This document shows, in pieces, positions 17,937-26,776 of a DNA stretch of 64,000 nt. This stretch comes from Pseudomonas oryzicola (GTDB taxonomy: Bacteria > Pseudomonadota > Gammaproteobacteria > Pseudomonadales > Pseudomonadaceae): NCBI RefSeq assembly GCF_014269185.2, contig NZ_JABWRZ020000002.1, positions 372,001-436,000 of the forward strand, read 5' to 3'. Within the stretch, counting starts at the first letter, position 1. The number at the start of each line of letters is the position of its first letter. A program made the translations under genes and the position numbers. A model generated the notes under the pieces. The model saw only the letters and a program-made list of their open reading frames with translations, did no database searches and was not told the origin of the DNA.

Positions 17937-18923
17937 CTATTTCGCGATTATTTCGCTGGAGCCATCGGCATGGGCCTTGATGGCCACCGGCAGGATGCTC
18001 GGCAAGGCGCGCAGCAAGGCGTCGGTGTCGTCGCTGCGGAACGTGCTGGACAGGCGCAGCTGGGCAACCTTGCCGGGGGCGACCCGCAGCGGCTGGCTGC
18101 GGTAGCGGGATACTTCCGCCACCACATCGGCCAGGGTGGCGTTGTCGAACACCAGCTTGCCCTGGCGCCAGGCCGTCAGCGCGGCGGCATTCACCGCATA
18201 GGGGGCAGCCACCTGGCCCTGGGCATCGATGTGCGACCCTTGGCCAGCGGTAAGCTGGGCCAGCGAAGCGCCCCTGCCGTGCACGCGCACCGAACCCTGC
18301 TCCACCGCCACGCGAGTGCCGGCCGTGTCCTGACGGACGTCGAAACGGGTACCGGTGACCGTCACGCTGCCTTGGGCAGTGTCGACCACGAACGGCCTGC
18401 CACTGTCGTGGGCGACGGTGAACATCACCTCGCCTGCGATCAGCCGGACATGACGCTGGCCAGCGCTGAACGCGACCTGTACATGGGTGCTGCCGTTGAG
18501 TTCAAGGTATGAACCATCTGGCAATTCGACCTGGCGGCGTTCGTTGAAGGCGGTCTGCAGGCCGCCTTGGTGATTCAGCTGCTGGTACTGCCAGCCGCCC
18601 CAGCCCAGCCCCACCGCCACTGCGCCCAGCGTGGCGGCCAAAGCCATGCGCACAAGGCGCCGCCGTGACGACTGGGGTACCGGGGCCGGCCGGGCCAGCG
18701 CTTCCAGGCGCTGGCGGGGGATGAGGTCGGCAGCCTGCCACAGACAGGCGAGTTGCTCGTACTCTTCACGGTGCCGCCTGTCCCCCTCCAGCCAGGCCCG
18801 CAACTGCGCCTGCAGCCCGGCATCCCGAGGCGCATCCTGCACGCGGGCGAACCATGCGGCCGCCTGCTCACGGACGGTTTCGCTACCGTGCTGTTCCATC
18901 GAAAAGGTCTCCTGACTCATCAT
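17937..18923 (-). CDS. FecR-family anti-sigma/sigma regulator
   Basis: A 328-residue inner-membrane regulator. The N-terminal cytoplasmic part (about 12-60; EQAAAWFARVQDAPR, AWLEGDRRHREEYEQLACLW) is the DUF4880 sigma-binding region. A single membrane span at about 78-98 (RMALAATLGAVAVGLGWGGW) leads to a periplasmic FecR domain that would contact the STN domain of the receptor. The start ATG overlaps the sigma-factor stop (ATGATGAGT), so the two are translationally coupled; a second ATG three bases on is an alternative. Confidence 0.9.
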   Translation of the reverse strand: MMSQETFSMEQHGSETVREQAAAWFARVQDAPRDAGLQAQLRAWLEGDRRHREEYEQLACLWQAADLIPRQRLEALARPAPVPQSSRRRLVRMALAATLGAVAVGLGWGGWQYQQLNHQGGLQTAFNERRQVELPDGSYLELNGSTHVQVAFSAGQRHVRLIAGEVMFTVAHDSGRPFVVDTAQGSVTVTGTRFDVRQDTAGTRVAVEQGSVRVHGRGASLAQLTAGQGSHIDAQGQVAAPYAVNAAALTAWRQGKLVFDNATLADVVAEVSRYRSQPLRVAPGKVAQLRLSSTFRSDDTDALLRALPSILPVAIKAHADGSSEIIAK

Positions 18924-19405
18924 GCCGACACATCCAGGTGCTCACGCAGATGCCGGAGCGTGCGGATCATATACTTTTCGACCATGTTCTTGCTCAACCC
19001 CATGCGCGCGGCAATCTCTGCCTGGGTGCGGCCTTCGAGCTTCTGCCAGATGAACACCTGTCGGCAGTTGAGCGGCAATTCGGCCAGCGCCCGCTCGACG
19101 CTGTCGGCCAGTTCCAGGGCGTGCACGTAGGCCTCGGGGTCGCCACTGCCGACCGGGCTTTCGTCGAACGCTTGCAGCTCCAGTACCTCACGGCGGTCCT
19201 CGCGGCGGAAAGTATCCACGGCGATGTTGCGTGCGGTCTGGTGCAGGTAGGCGCGTGGCTGCTCGACCTGCTCGCCCGGGCTTTCCAGCACCCGGACAAA
19301 CGCATCATGGGCGAGGTCCTCGGCCTGCTGACGACTGCGCAGTTTGCGCGTCCAGGTGCCGATCAGCTCATGGTAGTAGTCGAGGAAGCCTTTGGGTCCA
19401 GACAC
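18920..19405 (-). CDS. ECF sigma factor, FecI family
   Basis: A 161-residue extracytoplasmic-function sigma factor. Region 2 is DLAHDAFVRVLESP with RAYLHQTARNIAVDTFRRED, and region 4 is LPLNCRQVFIWQKLEGRTQA followed by EIAARMGLSKNMVEKYMIR. It should direct RNA polymerase to the receptor gene downstream when iron-siderophore is sensed. A Fur-like site lies about 36 bp upstream of its start, consistent with iron repression of the sigma gene. Confidence 0.92.
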   Translation of the reverse strand: MSGPKGFLDYYHELIGTWTRKLRSRQQAEDLAHDAFVRVLESPGEQVEQPRAYLHQTARNIAVDTFRREDRREVLELQAFDESPVGSGDPEAYVHALELADSVERALAELPLNCRQVFIWQKLEGRTQAEIAARMGLSKNMVEKYMIRTLRHLREHLDVSA

Positions 19406-19440
19406 GGTAGGTGGTCATCAGGGAGGCGGACGAGGGTGCG

Positions 19441-19459
19441 AATAGTAATGTTTCTCATC
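19441..19459 (-). promoter_or_regulatory. Probable Fur box before fecI-like gene
   Basis: On the minus strand GATGAGAAACATTACTATT aligns with the Fur consensus core TGAGAATCATTATCAT at 13 of 16 positions. It stands just upstream of the ECF sigma gene, the usual location for Fur control of such loci. The match is by eye. Confidence 0.6.
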
Positions 19460-19554
19460 AAGCACGGCAAATCCGCCAGTCGGTAACAAAAAATTTATGG
19501 TCTTTTTCATGCACGGCAGTGCCAGGAAAATGTGGCCATAAATATGAACACCTG

Positions 19555-19628
19555 AGGCCTCTTCGCGGGCACGCCCGCTCCCACAGGAACCGCGAGATGC
19601 CTGTGGGAGCGGGCGTGCCCGCGAAGGA
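19555..19628. repeat. REP pair (inverted)
   Basis: GGCCTCTTCGCGGGCACGCC..CGCTCCCACAGG faces CTGTGGGAGCGGGCGTGCCC. The inner bases (GGGCACGCCC) differ from the GGGTAAACCC form but are compensated in both arms. It lies between the divergent sigma gene and speC. Confidence 0.9.
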
Positions 19629-19912
19629 GCCAACGCGTTCCATTCCACTATTTTTTACGTTTGAAACAGTGTGGGGAACATCAGCCGGTCACACGAGTCG
19701 GTTATTCAAATGGCTGATCGTCGATCCGCCTCGATCACGCCCGGATTACCTGTTGATTCTGCATTCTTCACGCCCTAAAGTGCGCGCCGAACGTCCATGC
19801 TGGAAACGATCCATCCGGCTCAAGTACTGAGTAGGCGAACCAAAGTGGGGATACGGAGGACGTTCAGTTTGCAGCCACTTAATCTTTCAGTTTGCCCATG
19901 GAGTCCCTGAGC
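19629..19912 (+). other. Upstream region of the ornithine/lysine decarboxylase gene
   Basis: About 280 bp without a gene. One possible sigma-70 promoter is TTGATT (19753-19758), 17 bp, TAAAGT (19776-19781), which would leave a leader of over 120 bases. No recognised riboswitch is visible. The only clear translation signal is GGAG at 19900 before the ATG at 19913. Confidence 0.3.
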
Positions 19913-21076
19913 ATGTCGATCCAGGTCGAAGACTATTTCGCGCGTGACACCTTCCAGAAAATGAAGGCGTTCGCCGACAAGCAGGAAACCCCGTTCGTAC
20001 TCATCGATACCCAGATGATCAGCCAGGCCTATGACGACCTGCGCGCGGGCTTCGAGTTCGCCAAGGTGTACTACGCGGTCAAGGCCAACCCGGCCGTCGA
20101 GATCATCGACCTGCTCAAGGAAAAAGGCTCGAATTTCGACATCGCCTCGATCTACGAGCTCGACAAAGTGCTGGGCCGCGGAGTCACCGCCGAGCGCATC
20201 AGCTACGGCAACACCATCAAGAAGTCCAAGGACATCCGTTACTTCTACGAGAAGGGCGTGCGCCTGTATGCCACCGACTCGGAAGCCGACCTGCGCAACA
20301 TCGCCAAGGCCGCGCCGGGCTCGAAAGTGTACGTGCGCATCCTCACCGAAGGTTCCACCACTGCCGACTGGCCGCTGTCGCGCAAGTTCGGCTGCCAGAC
20401 CGACATGGCCATGGACCTGCTGATCCTCGCCCGCGACCTGGGCCTGGTGCCCTATGGCATCTCCTTCCACGTGGGCTCGCAGCAGCGCGACATCAGCGTT
20501 TGGGACGCAGCCATTGCCAAGGTCAAGGTGATCTTCGAGCGCCTGAAGGAAGAAGACGGCATCGAGCTGAAGCTGATCAACATGGGTGGCGGCTTCCCGG
20601 CCAACTACATCACCCGTACCAACAGCCTGGAAACCTATGCCGAAGAGATCATCCGCTTCCTCAAGGAAGACTTCGGTGACGACTTGCCGGAAATCATCCT
20701 CGAACCAGGCCGTTCGCTGATTGCCAACGCCGGTATCCTGGTCAGCGAAGTGGTGCTGGTTGCACGCAAGTCGCGCACTGCCGTCGAGCGCTGGATCTAC
20801 ACCGACGTGGGCAAGTTCTCCGGCCTGATCGAAACCATGGACGAGTCCATCAAATTCCCGATCTGGACCGAGAAGAAAGGCGAGACCGAAGAAGTGGTCA
20901 TCGCCGGCCCGACCTGCGACAGCGCCGACATCATGTACGAGCACTACAAGTACGGCCTGCCGCTGAACCTGGCCATCGGTGACCGCCTGTACTGGCTGTC
21001 GACCGGCGCCTACACCACCAGCTACAGCGCAGTGGAATTCAACGGCTTCCCGCCGCTGAAGGCTTACTACCTGTAA
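19913..21076 (+). CDS. speC: PLP-dependent ornithine/lysine decarboxylase (fold III)
   Basis: A 387-residue alanine-racemase-fold decarboxylase that makes putrescine or cadaverine in the cytoplasm. The PLP lysine is in YYAVKANP (Lys at about 57), the phosphate site is GGGFPANY, and the active-site cysteine from the partner subunit is in GPTCDSADIM (about 322). HVGSQQRD is also conserved. The frame includes starts at 19892 and 19898, but MSIQVEDYFARDTF from ATG 19913 is the family N-terminus and follows GGAG by 9 bp. A strong terminator follows. Substrate preference between ornithine and lysine is not resolved by sequence alone. Confidence 0.92.
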   Translation: MSIQVEDYFARDTFQKMKAFADKQETPFVLIDTQMISQAYDDLRAGFEFAKVYYAVKANPAVEIIDLLKEKGSNFDIASIYELDKVLGRGVTAERISYGNTIKKSKDIRYFYEKGVRLYATDSEADLRNIAKAAPGSKVYVRILTEGSTTADWPLSRKFGCQTDMAMDLLILARDLGLVPYGISFHVGSQQRDISVWDAAIAKVKVIFERLKEEDGIELKLINMGGGFPANYITRTNSLETYAEEIIRFLKEDFGDDLPEIILEPGRSLIANAGILVSEVVLVARKSRTAVERWIYTDVGKFSGLIETMDESIKFPIWTEKKGETEEVVIAGPTCDSADIMYEHYKYGLPLNLAIGDRLYWLSTGAYTTSYSAVEFNGFPPLKAYYL

Positions 21077-21127
21077 AGCGAAACGGGGCCGCAACAGACG
21101 GTGTGACACACTGACAGGCCCTGGACC

Positions 21128-21160
21128 AAACGCCCCGACTTGTTCGGGGCGTTTGTTTTT
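21128..21160 (+). terminator. Intrinsic terminator after speC
   Basis: AAACGCCCCGA-cttgt-TCGGGGCGTTT is a perfect 11-bp stem followed by GTTTTTG. It ends the speC transcript. Confidence 0.9.
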
Positions 21161-21403
21161 GTGCAGAAAAAGGCTCTTCAGCCCGTTCAGGTCAACCAGA
21201 TATCGGGAGATCCGCTTGTCAAGCTTCTCGTCCTGACGCGTAAGCTGATTCAGGTGGCGTCGCGCGGGAGCGACTGCCTGGAACCTGCTCCCGTGGATGG
21301 CAAACAGGTACCGGTAGTTCGGCAGAACTGCACATCAATTCCTCCAGCGAGACCGGGAACAGGCTGGTCTGGCTGCGGGACTTGCTTGTATGTAGGCCAT
21401 AAC

Positions 21404-21439
21404 GAAAAATGCTCCGTATCTTTCGATACGGAGCATTTT
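21404..21439 (-). terminator. Intrinsic terminator of the leftward small gene
   Basis: GAAAATGCTCCGTATC-gaaa-GATACGGAGCATTTTTC (minus strand) is a perfect long stem with a U-tract on the minus strand, placed about 66 bp after the stop of the 178-residue gene. It also has T residues on the other strand, so it may work in both directions. The rest of 21161-21505 holds no gene that I can support. Confidence 0.85.
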
Positions 21440-21505
21440 CTTAAAGGGCCGGGCAGATTGCCAGGCTTCACACAGTCTGGGCAAGGCTCCGTTTTTCATG
21501 CCCGT

Positions 21506-22042
21506 TCAGCGGCGCCGAAACATCGAAAAGCTGTCGAAACTCGGCACATTTACCTCGCTGACACACATCCGCATGATCAGTTTGTTCGGCGCACCTGCGC
21601 TGACATAGTGATCTTCCCAGGATTTCCGGTTACGAACCCCGATCGGTACACTACCCACTGCAGCAATCGTCACCCCCGAATAGTCGGTAACCTCAGGGAC
21701 CGCCAGCGCTTGGCCACTGACCCAGATGCGCCATAACAGTGGCTTGGCGACTTTCGGGTAATAACCCACGCAATCTCCTCTGCCCAGGTCCCAGGTATCT
21801 TTATGGGACGCCCCCTCCTCCGATTCCACGGTGACAATCCTGTAACCAGGCCTGTCCCCCTCGTAGTAACCAAACCAAAATCGTTGCTGCGCGCTGACTG
21901 ATAGCGCTGATGTAACCGTGAGCCAGTTGTTACCACGCAAGGCTGGGGTAGTTTTGGACTCAACGGAGTCGAGAATGCCCTCATATCCAGGCGTAGTGGA
22001 AGTCAGTGTGGCAATGAAAGAACGTTCTTGAATGAATGACAT
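21506..22042 (-). CDS. Uncharacterised small soluble protein (178 residues)
   Basis: I do not recognise this protein. It has no signal peptide or membrane span, and its composition (many Ser, Thr, Tyr, Trp, alternating short hydrophobic runs) suggests a beta-rich fold. The start MSFIQERSFIATLTSTTPGY resembles the start of another orphan at 26218-26682 (MSYMLSRSFTAQI), and both have a WLTV/WLTT motif around residue 40, so they may be distant paralogues. It stands alone, facing speC, with its own terminator. Slightly lower GC than its neighbours suggests accessory DNA. Confidence 0.65.
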   Translation of the reverse strand: MSFIQERSFIATLTSTTPGYEGILDSVESKTTPALRGNNWLTVTSALSVSAQQRFWFGYYEGDRPGYRIVTVESEEGASHKDTWDLGRGDCVGYYPKVAKPLLWRIWVSGQALAVPEVTDYSGVTIAAVGSVPIGVRNRKSWEDHYVSAGAPNKLIMRMCVSEVNVPSFDSFSMFRRR

Positions 22043-22187
22043 GTCAGCCCCTCGGCGAATGGGCTTTCAGTATTGTCAGCAAGTCCACGGAAGGTAATCT
22101 GGAACGGCTACCGGCCCCACAGGTACAGTGCAGCCCTTCGGGCTGCGCTATCGCGCCAATAGCTGAATATGCAGGCGTTTTGCGTAC

Positions 22188-22226
22188 CCTGTGGGAGCGG
22201 GTTTACCCGCGAAGAGGCCCGCACAG
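22188..22226. repeat. Single REP element
   Basis: CCTGTGGGAGCGGGTTTACCCGCGAAGAGGCC is the complete P. putida REP palindrome in a single copy, just downstream of the leftward Sel1-repeat gene. Confidence 0.9.
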
Positions 22227-22232
22227 GCACCC

Positions 22233-22982
22233 TCACTCCCCGCGTCGTTCGATTTCCTCGGCATACCGAGCCGCAAAACCCATCAACACCGGCCCCGCCC
22301 CCTGCAAGGTCACCAATGCACTGCGCAGAAAATTCATGTTCCCCTCAACCCGCGCCCGCTCCAGCCAAGGCGCGGCATCCGCCACCTGCCCGCGCTCGAC
22401 CAGCACCATCGCCAGGCTGAACATGCCACGAAAATCCCCCGCCTCGGCCGAGCGCCGATACCAGCGCACCGCCCGTGTCGGATTGGGCGCCGTGGCGATG
22501 CCTTGTTCCAGGTAACGCCCGTACAGGTTCATCGACTTGGCATGCCCCATGTGCGCGGCCTTCTCGTAGCACATCAGCGCCTGTGCCTGGTTGGCCGGTA
22601 TGCCGCGCCCGGTGGCCAGCAAGTTGCCCAGGTTGTACAGCCCCCAGTCCAGCCCGGCATCGGCCGCACGCGCATAGTGAATGGCCGCCTGTGCCTGGCT
22701 TGGCTCACCGCCCCAGCCATGCTCCAGGCAACGGCCCAGCATATTGTGCGCCATGGCACTGCCGCCCTGCGCGGCGATGCCGAACCAGCGCCTGGCGACG
22801 GCGGCATCTGCCTGAATGCCGCGCCCGTCGAGCAGGATCTGCCCCAGCAGCAACTGTGCCTCGACCGCGCCCTGCCCTGCCGCCGCCAGGATCGCCTGGG
22901 CGGCCTTGCCAGGGCTTTCTTCCAGCATGGCCTGCAAACCGGCCACATCCACCACTTCCTCACGTCGCAACTGAAAGAACAC
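22233..22982 (-). CDS. Sel1-like tetratricopeptide repeat protein
   Basis: A 249-residue protein made mostly of Sel1 repeats, visible as AAAQGAVEAQLLLGQILLDG, GIAAQGGSAMAHNMLGRCLE, AADAGLDWGLYNLGNLLATG, AAHMGHAKSMNLYGRYLEQG and SAEAGDFRGMFSLAMVLVER (about residues 33-195). No signal peptide is evident. It follows piuC by 3 bp on the same strand, the same arrangement as PA4516 next to PA4515 in P. aeruginosa as I recall it. It probably mediates protein contacts; its role in iron uptake is unknown. Confidence 0.88.
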   Translation of the reverse strand: MFFQLRREEVVDVAGLQAMLEESPGKAAQAILAAAGQGAVEAQLLLGQILLDGRGIQADAAVARRWFGIAAQGGSAMAHNMLGRCLEHGWGGEPSQAQAAIHYARAADAGLDWGLYNLGNLLATGRGIPANQAQALMCYEKAAHMGHAKSMNLYGRYLEQGIATAPNPTRAVRWYRRSAEAGDFRGMFSLAMVLVERGQVADAAPWLERARVEGNMNFLRSALVTLQGAGPVLMGFAARYAEEIERRGE

Positions 22983-22985
22983 GGC

Positions 22986-23666
22986 TCAGACCTCGGCCCA
23001 GCGGCGCAGCAGATTGTGGTAGGTGCCGGTCAACTGCAGCAGTGATGGATGGTCCGGCACATCGGCAGTCAGTTGCTGGATGGCATTGTCCATTTCGAAG
23101 AGCAACGCCCGCTGGCTGTCCTCGCGCACCAGGCTCTGGGTCCAGAAGAACGCGGCGTAACGCTGGCCACGGGTCACCGGGTTGACCTTGTGCAGGCTGG
23201 TGCCGGGGTACAGCACCAGGTCACCGGCAGCCAGCTTGACCTGCTGCTCGCCATAGGTGTCCTGGATCACCAGCTCGCCGCCGTCGTAGCTGTCCGGATC
23301 GCTGAGGAACAGCGTGGAAGACAGGTCGGTACGCACCCGCTCCGGGCTGCCCTTGGGCTGGCGCAGGGCGTTGTCGATGTGGAAGCCGAAATTGCCGCCT
23401 GCGCGGTAGCAGTTGATCAGCGGCGGGAAAACCTTGTGCGGCAAGGCTGCAGACATGAAGCGCGGGTTCTGCCAGAGGCGGTCGATCAGGGCGCTGCCGA
23501 TCTCCTTGGCCAGCGGGTGGCCTTCCGGCAGTTGCAGGTTGTGCTTGGCCTTGGCCGACTGGTAGCCCGCCGTGATCTTGCCATCAGCCCAGTCGGCCCG
23601 CTCCAGCGCCTCGCGGATACGGGCCAATTCATCGGCGACGAACAGGCCGGGAATGTGAAGCAGCAT
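22986..23666 (-). CDS. piuC: Fe(II)/2-oxoglutarate-dependent PKHD-type hydroxylase (PiuC/YbiX)
   Basis: A 226-residue dioxygenase, the normal length for PiuC/YbiX. The iron triad is His and Asp in FGFHIDNA and His in [14 protein letters not shown], with the Arg that binds 2-oxoglutarate ten residues after. The frame is open to 23744, but ATG 23666 ([17 protein letters not shown]) is the family start. It is divergent from the siderophore receptor piuA, as in E. coli fiu-ybiX-type neighbourhoods. The hydroxylated substrate is not known; iron-regulated expression is suggested by a Fur-like sequence upstream. Confidence 0.93.
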   Translation of the reverse strand: MLLHIPGLFVADELARIREALERADWADGKITAGYQSAKAKHNLQLPEGHPLAKEIGSALIDRLWQNPRFMSAALPHKVFPPLINCYRAGGNFGFHIDNALRQPKGSPERVRTDLSSTLFLSDPDSYDGGELVIQDTYGEQQVKLAAGDLVLYPGTSLHKVNPVTRGQRYAAFFWTQSLVREDSQRALLFEMDNAIQQLTADVPDHPSLLQLTGTYHNLLRRWAEV

Positions 23667-23700
23667 GGCGTCAGCACCATTGGGAACAGGAAGAGGCTCC

Positions 23701-23716
23701 AATGATATTGATTCCC
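23701..23716. promoter_or_regulatory. Possible Fur box between piuC and piuA
   Basis: AATGATATTGATTCCC matches AATGATAATCATTATC at 12 of 16 positions and lies 34 bp upstream of the piuC start. The match is moderate and made by eye. Confidence 0.45.
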
Positions 23717-23817
23717 TTTTGCGCTTCACAAGCCCTTCCACCAACCAAGACGCTACAACCGGATGAAACCGTAAGGGTAAATTGTAAAGTTTGTAAATTA
23801 TTCGCGAATGGTAACCG

Positions 23818-23853
23818 CTCTCAATTGAGAGTCCAAATTGCTTACATTAAGAT
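23818..23853 (+). promoter_or_regulatory. Candidate piuA promoter with overlapping palindrome
   Basis: TTGAGA (23825-23830), a 17-bp spacer and TAAGAT (23848-23853) form a sigma-70-like promoter. A perfect 14-bp palindrome CTCTCAATTGAGAG (23818-23831) covers the -35 element, so it is a good operator candidate. The regulator is not known to me; it does not follow the standard Fur pattern well. Confidence 0.45.
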
Positions 23854-23888
23854 CCGCGGCCTTGACACCTTGGGGAAGGTCCTAAGCA

Positions 23889-26171
23889 ATGCGCCAATCC
23901 ATACCATCTGCAGTCAGTTCACCACGCCTGATCGCGTCCGCCATCGGCGTTGCCCTCAGTGCCTCGTCGGCCTACGCCGCCGACCCGGTCACCAGCAACG
24001 CGATTACCCTGGACGCCACCAGCGTCAACGGCAAGGCCGAACAGGCCAGCACCGACTACAAGGTCGAGAAGGCTGCCTCGCAGAAGTACACCGCGCCATT
24101 GGTAGACACCCCGCGCTCAGTCACCGTGATCCCGCAGCAAGTGATCAAGGACACCAGTGCGCTGACCCTGCAGGATGCCCTGCGCACCGTGCCAGGCATC
24201 ACCTTCGGTGCCGGCGAAGGTGGCAACCCGCAAGGCGACCGCCCGTTCATCCGCGGTTTCGATGCCCAGGGCGACACTTACCTGGACGGTGTGCGTGATA
24301 CCGGCGCGCAAACCCGCGAAATCTTCGCCATCGAATCGGTGGAAGTGGCCAAGGGCCCGAACTCGGCCATCGGTGGCCGCGGCGCCGCTGGCGGCACCAT
24401 CAACCTGGTGAGCAAGCGCGCGCATCTGGGCAACTCGCTGGACGGCGCCTGGACCTGGGGTAGCGACCAGACCCAGCGCTACACCTTCGACGGCAACTAC
24501 CAGTTCAGCGACAGCGCTGCCGGCCGCCTGAACCTGATGACCCACGAAAGCAACGTCGCCGGCCGCGACAAGGTCAACTACGACCGTTGGGGTATCGCGC
24601 CGTCGCTGGCCTTCGGCCTCGGCACGCCGACCCGCGTCAACCTCGACTACTACCACTTGGAAAGCGACGACCTGCCGGATTCCGGCATCCCCTACAGCAT
24701 CCCGGCTGGCGGCAGCAACGCGCGTACTTCGGCCCATCCGAACAAGCCGATCGATGGCGGTGACAGCGACAACTTCTATGGCCTGACCGGTCGCGATTTC
24801 CGCAAGACCCGCACCGATATCGCGACCATCGCCATCGAGCATGACCTCAGCGATTCGCTGACCATCAAGAACACCCTGCGTCACGGCAACAGCATGCAGG
24901 ACTACGTGCTGACCCAGCCTGACGACAGTGCCGGCAACGTGAACAACAATGGTGTATGGCGTCGCGCCAACAGCCGCGTGGGCAATACCGCTACCACCAC
25001 CAACCAGACCGACCTGTTCGGCGAGTTCTTCGTCGCAGGTTTCAAGAACAGTTTCTCCACCGGTATCGAGTTCAGCAAGGAAGAATCCGACCGTCAGAGC
25101 TACACCGTCACGCCAAACAGCAAGCTCACCTGCAGCGGGCCCGGCAACGGCGGTAGCTGCACCTCGCTGAGCGACCCGAACCCGGACGACATCTGGGACG
25201 GCACCGTCTCGCGCAACTACGCCGGCACCAGGACCCGCGGCAAGACCCGGGCGATCTATGCCTTCGACACACTGGAGCTGACGCCCCAGTGGCTGTTGAA
25301 CATGGGCCTGCGTTACGACCATTTCGATACCCGCTTCCGCACCTACAATGCCGACGGCGCTACCAGCGTGAACAAGAATGGCGTGCCCCTTGAAGGCCGC
25401 GACAAGAGCGAGTTCTTTACCGGCCAGCTGGGTCTGGTCTGGAAGCCTGCCGAGAACGGCAGCATCTACGTCTCCTATGCCACGTCCGCAACCCCGCCTG
25501 GCGCCATGCTCGGCGAAGGTACCGAGACCAACCCACAGTCAGGCACCACTGACCGCAGCGGCAACATCCTCAGCAGCGACCTGGAGCCGGAAGAAACCAC
25601 CAACTACGAAATCGGTACCAAGTGGGACTTGCTGGACGAACGCCTGTCGTTGGCTGCCGCGATCTTCCGCACCGAGAAGGAAAACGCCCGTGTGCAGGTG
25701 GACACCACCAGCTACGAGAATGTCGGCGAAACCCGGGTACAAGGTATCGAGCTGTCGGCCAGTGGCAAGCTGACCGACAAGTGGCAGGTATTCGCCGGCT
25801 ACACCTACCTGCAGGCCCGCCAGATCGACGGCGGGCCAATGGGCAAGGCCAGCGATGGCAACCAGCTGCCGAACACGCCGAACAACAGCGCCAGCGTGTG
25901 GACCACTTACGCCATTACGCCGAAGCTGACCGTCGGCGGTGGCGCGTTCTACGTAGATGACGTGTATGGCAACGTGGCCAACACCACCATGGTCGACAGC
26001 TACGTGCGCTACGACGCCATGGCCGCCTACAAGCTGACCAAGAATGTCGACCTGCAGCTGAACGTACAGAACCTGACCAACGAGGTGTACTACGACAAAG
26101 CGTTCTCCACCCACTTCGCCAACCAGGCGGCCGGGCGGACTGCGCTGTTGACCACCAGCGTGCACTTCTGA
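23889..26171 (+). CDS. piuA: TonB-dependent catechol siderophore receptor (PiuA/Fiu type)
   Basis: A 760-residue outer-membrane receptor, the same length as E. coli Fiu. The signal peptide ends near SASSAYAADP. The plug holds VDTPRSVTVIPQQVIKDTSA, GDRPFIRGFDAQGDTYLDGV and VEVAKGPNSAIGGRGAAGGT, all typical of the Fiu/PiuA/FhuE group; the barrel ends in TALLTTSVHF with a terminal Phe. No STN domain is present. Adjacent piuC and the downstream PepSY-flavoreductase support the piu identity. The P. aeruginosa homologue imports catechol siderophore mimics, including siderophore-linked beta-lactams; the same for this one is inferred. Confidence 0.93.
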   Translation: MRQSIPSAVSSPRLIASAIGVALSASSAYAADPVTSNAITLDATSVNGKAEQASTDYKVEKAASQKYTAPLVDTPRSVTVIPQQVIKDTSALTLQDALRTVPGITFGAGEGGNPQGDRPFIRGFDAQGDTYLDGVRDTGAQTREIFAIESVEVAKGPNSAIGGRGAAGGTINLVSKRAHLGNSLDGAWTWGSDQTQRYTFDGNYQFSDSAAGRLNLMTHESNVAGRDKVNYDRWGIAPSLAFGLGTPTRVNLDYYHLESDDLPDSGIPYSIPAGGSNARTSAHPNKPIDGGDSDNFYGLTGRDFRKTRTDIATIAIEHDLSDSLTIKNTLRHGNSMQDYVLTQPDDSAGNVNNNGVWRRANSRVGNTATTTNQTDLFGEFFVAGFKNSFSTGIEFSKEESDRQSYTVTPNSKLTCSGPGNGGSCTSLSDPNPDDIWDGTVSRNYAGTRTRGKTRAIYAFDTLELTPQWLLNMGLRYDHFDTRFRTYNADGATSVNKNGVPLEGRDKSEFFTGQLGLVWKPAENGSIYVSYATSATPPGAMLGEGTETNPQSGTTDRSGNILSSDLEPEETTNYEIGTKWDLLDERLSLAAAIFRTEKENARVQVDTTSYENVGETRVQGIELSASGKLTDKWQVFAGYTYLQARQIDGGPMGKASDGNQLPNTPNNSASVWTTYAITPKLTVGGGAFYVDDVYGNVANTTMVDSYVRYDAMAAYKLTKNVDLQLNVQNLTNEVYYDKAFSTHFANQAAGRTALLTTSVHF

Positions 26172-26180
26172 TCGTGAGAA

Positions 26181-26204
26181 ACTCCTGGGCCCTGGCCCAG
26201 GAGT
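26181..26204. terminator. Hairpin between convergent piuA and small gene
   Basis: ACTCCTGGGCC-CT-GGCCCAGGAGT is an 11-bp perfect palindrome nine bases after the piuA stop and 14 before the stop of the facing gene. There is no U-tract, so termination is inferred from position. Confidence 0.6.
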
Positions 26205-26217
26205 GATATGGCAGTTG

Positions 26218-26682
26218 TCAGTAACCTATAACCTTGGCTTTGAATACGACGACGTTTCCCTCGCGCGCATTGAGCAATCCGTCGTGGGTTCTACCCAGGC
26301 GTTCACCACTGGCCGTGCGCAGGTGAAATTGCAGATCGGATTCATCGTTCCAGGCATTGAGCGGCTCGACTTTCCAGCGGGTGTCTTCGGCGTCCACCCG
26401 ATACAGTCCAGCGTAACCATTGCGGCTAAGATTGAGCTGCGTTTGCCAGTAACCTCCTGCGCGCGTGACACTGGTAATCATGTAAAGCAGGCGCGCTTCA
26501 GACTCGCGGTGAATGAAATCGAACCTGAAATCAATCGGCAGGCTACGTTCGTCGCCCTCAACTGTCGTCAGCCAACCGCTCTGGGCAGGCACAGATGAAA
26601 GTGTTACGCCCAATCTTTTCTGGTGTTCTTCGCCAAGTACGAAAATCTGCGCGGTAAAGCTCCTGGATAACATGTATGACAT
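26218..26682 (-). CDS. Uncharacterised small soluble protein (154 residues)
   Basis: I do not recognise this protein. It lacks a signal peptide and membrane span. Its alternating pattern (RLLYMITSVTRAGGYWQTQL, NGYAGLYRVDAEDTRWKVEP, DLQFHLRTASGERLGRTHDG) looks like repeated beta hairpins, perhaps a beta-trefoil. Its start MSYMLSRSFTAQI and a WLTT motif near residue 38 resemble the orphan at 21506-22042. It sits between piuA and piuB, transcribed against both, which breaks the otherwise continuous iron-uptake set and suggests a later insertion. Confidence 0.65.
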   Translation of the reverse strand: MSYMLSRSFTAQIFVLGEEHQKRLGVTLSSVPAQSGWLTTVEGDERSLPIDFRFDFIHRESEARLLYMITSVTRAGGYWQTQLNLSRNGYAGLYRVDAEDTRWKVEPLNAWNDESDLQFHLRTASGERLGRTHDGLLNAREGNVVVFKAKVIGY

Positions 26683-26776
26683 TGGTCTATTCCGAGATTG
26701 AAAGGTAAGGCACCCTCAATTTAATGTCGCTCGCCGCCCTCCCCACAGGTCGAACCGTTTCCAAGGACCGCATTAC

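Noticed and set aside
21140..21736. A 198-codon + strand frame after speC
   Set aside because: It runs through a terminator hairpin and then lies antisense to the 178-residue gene; no start signal or similarity.
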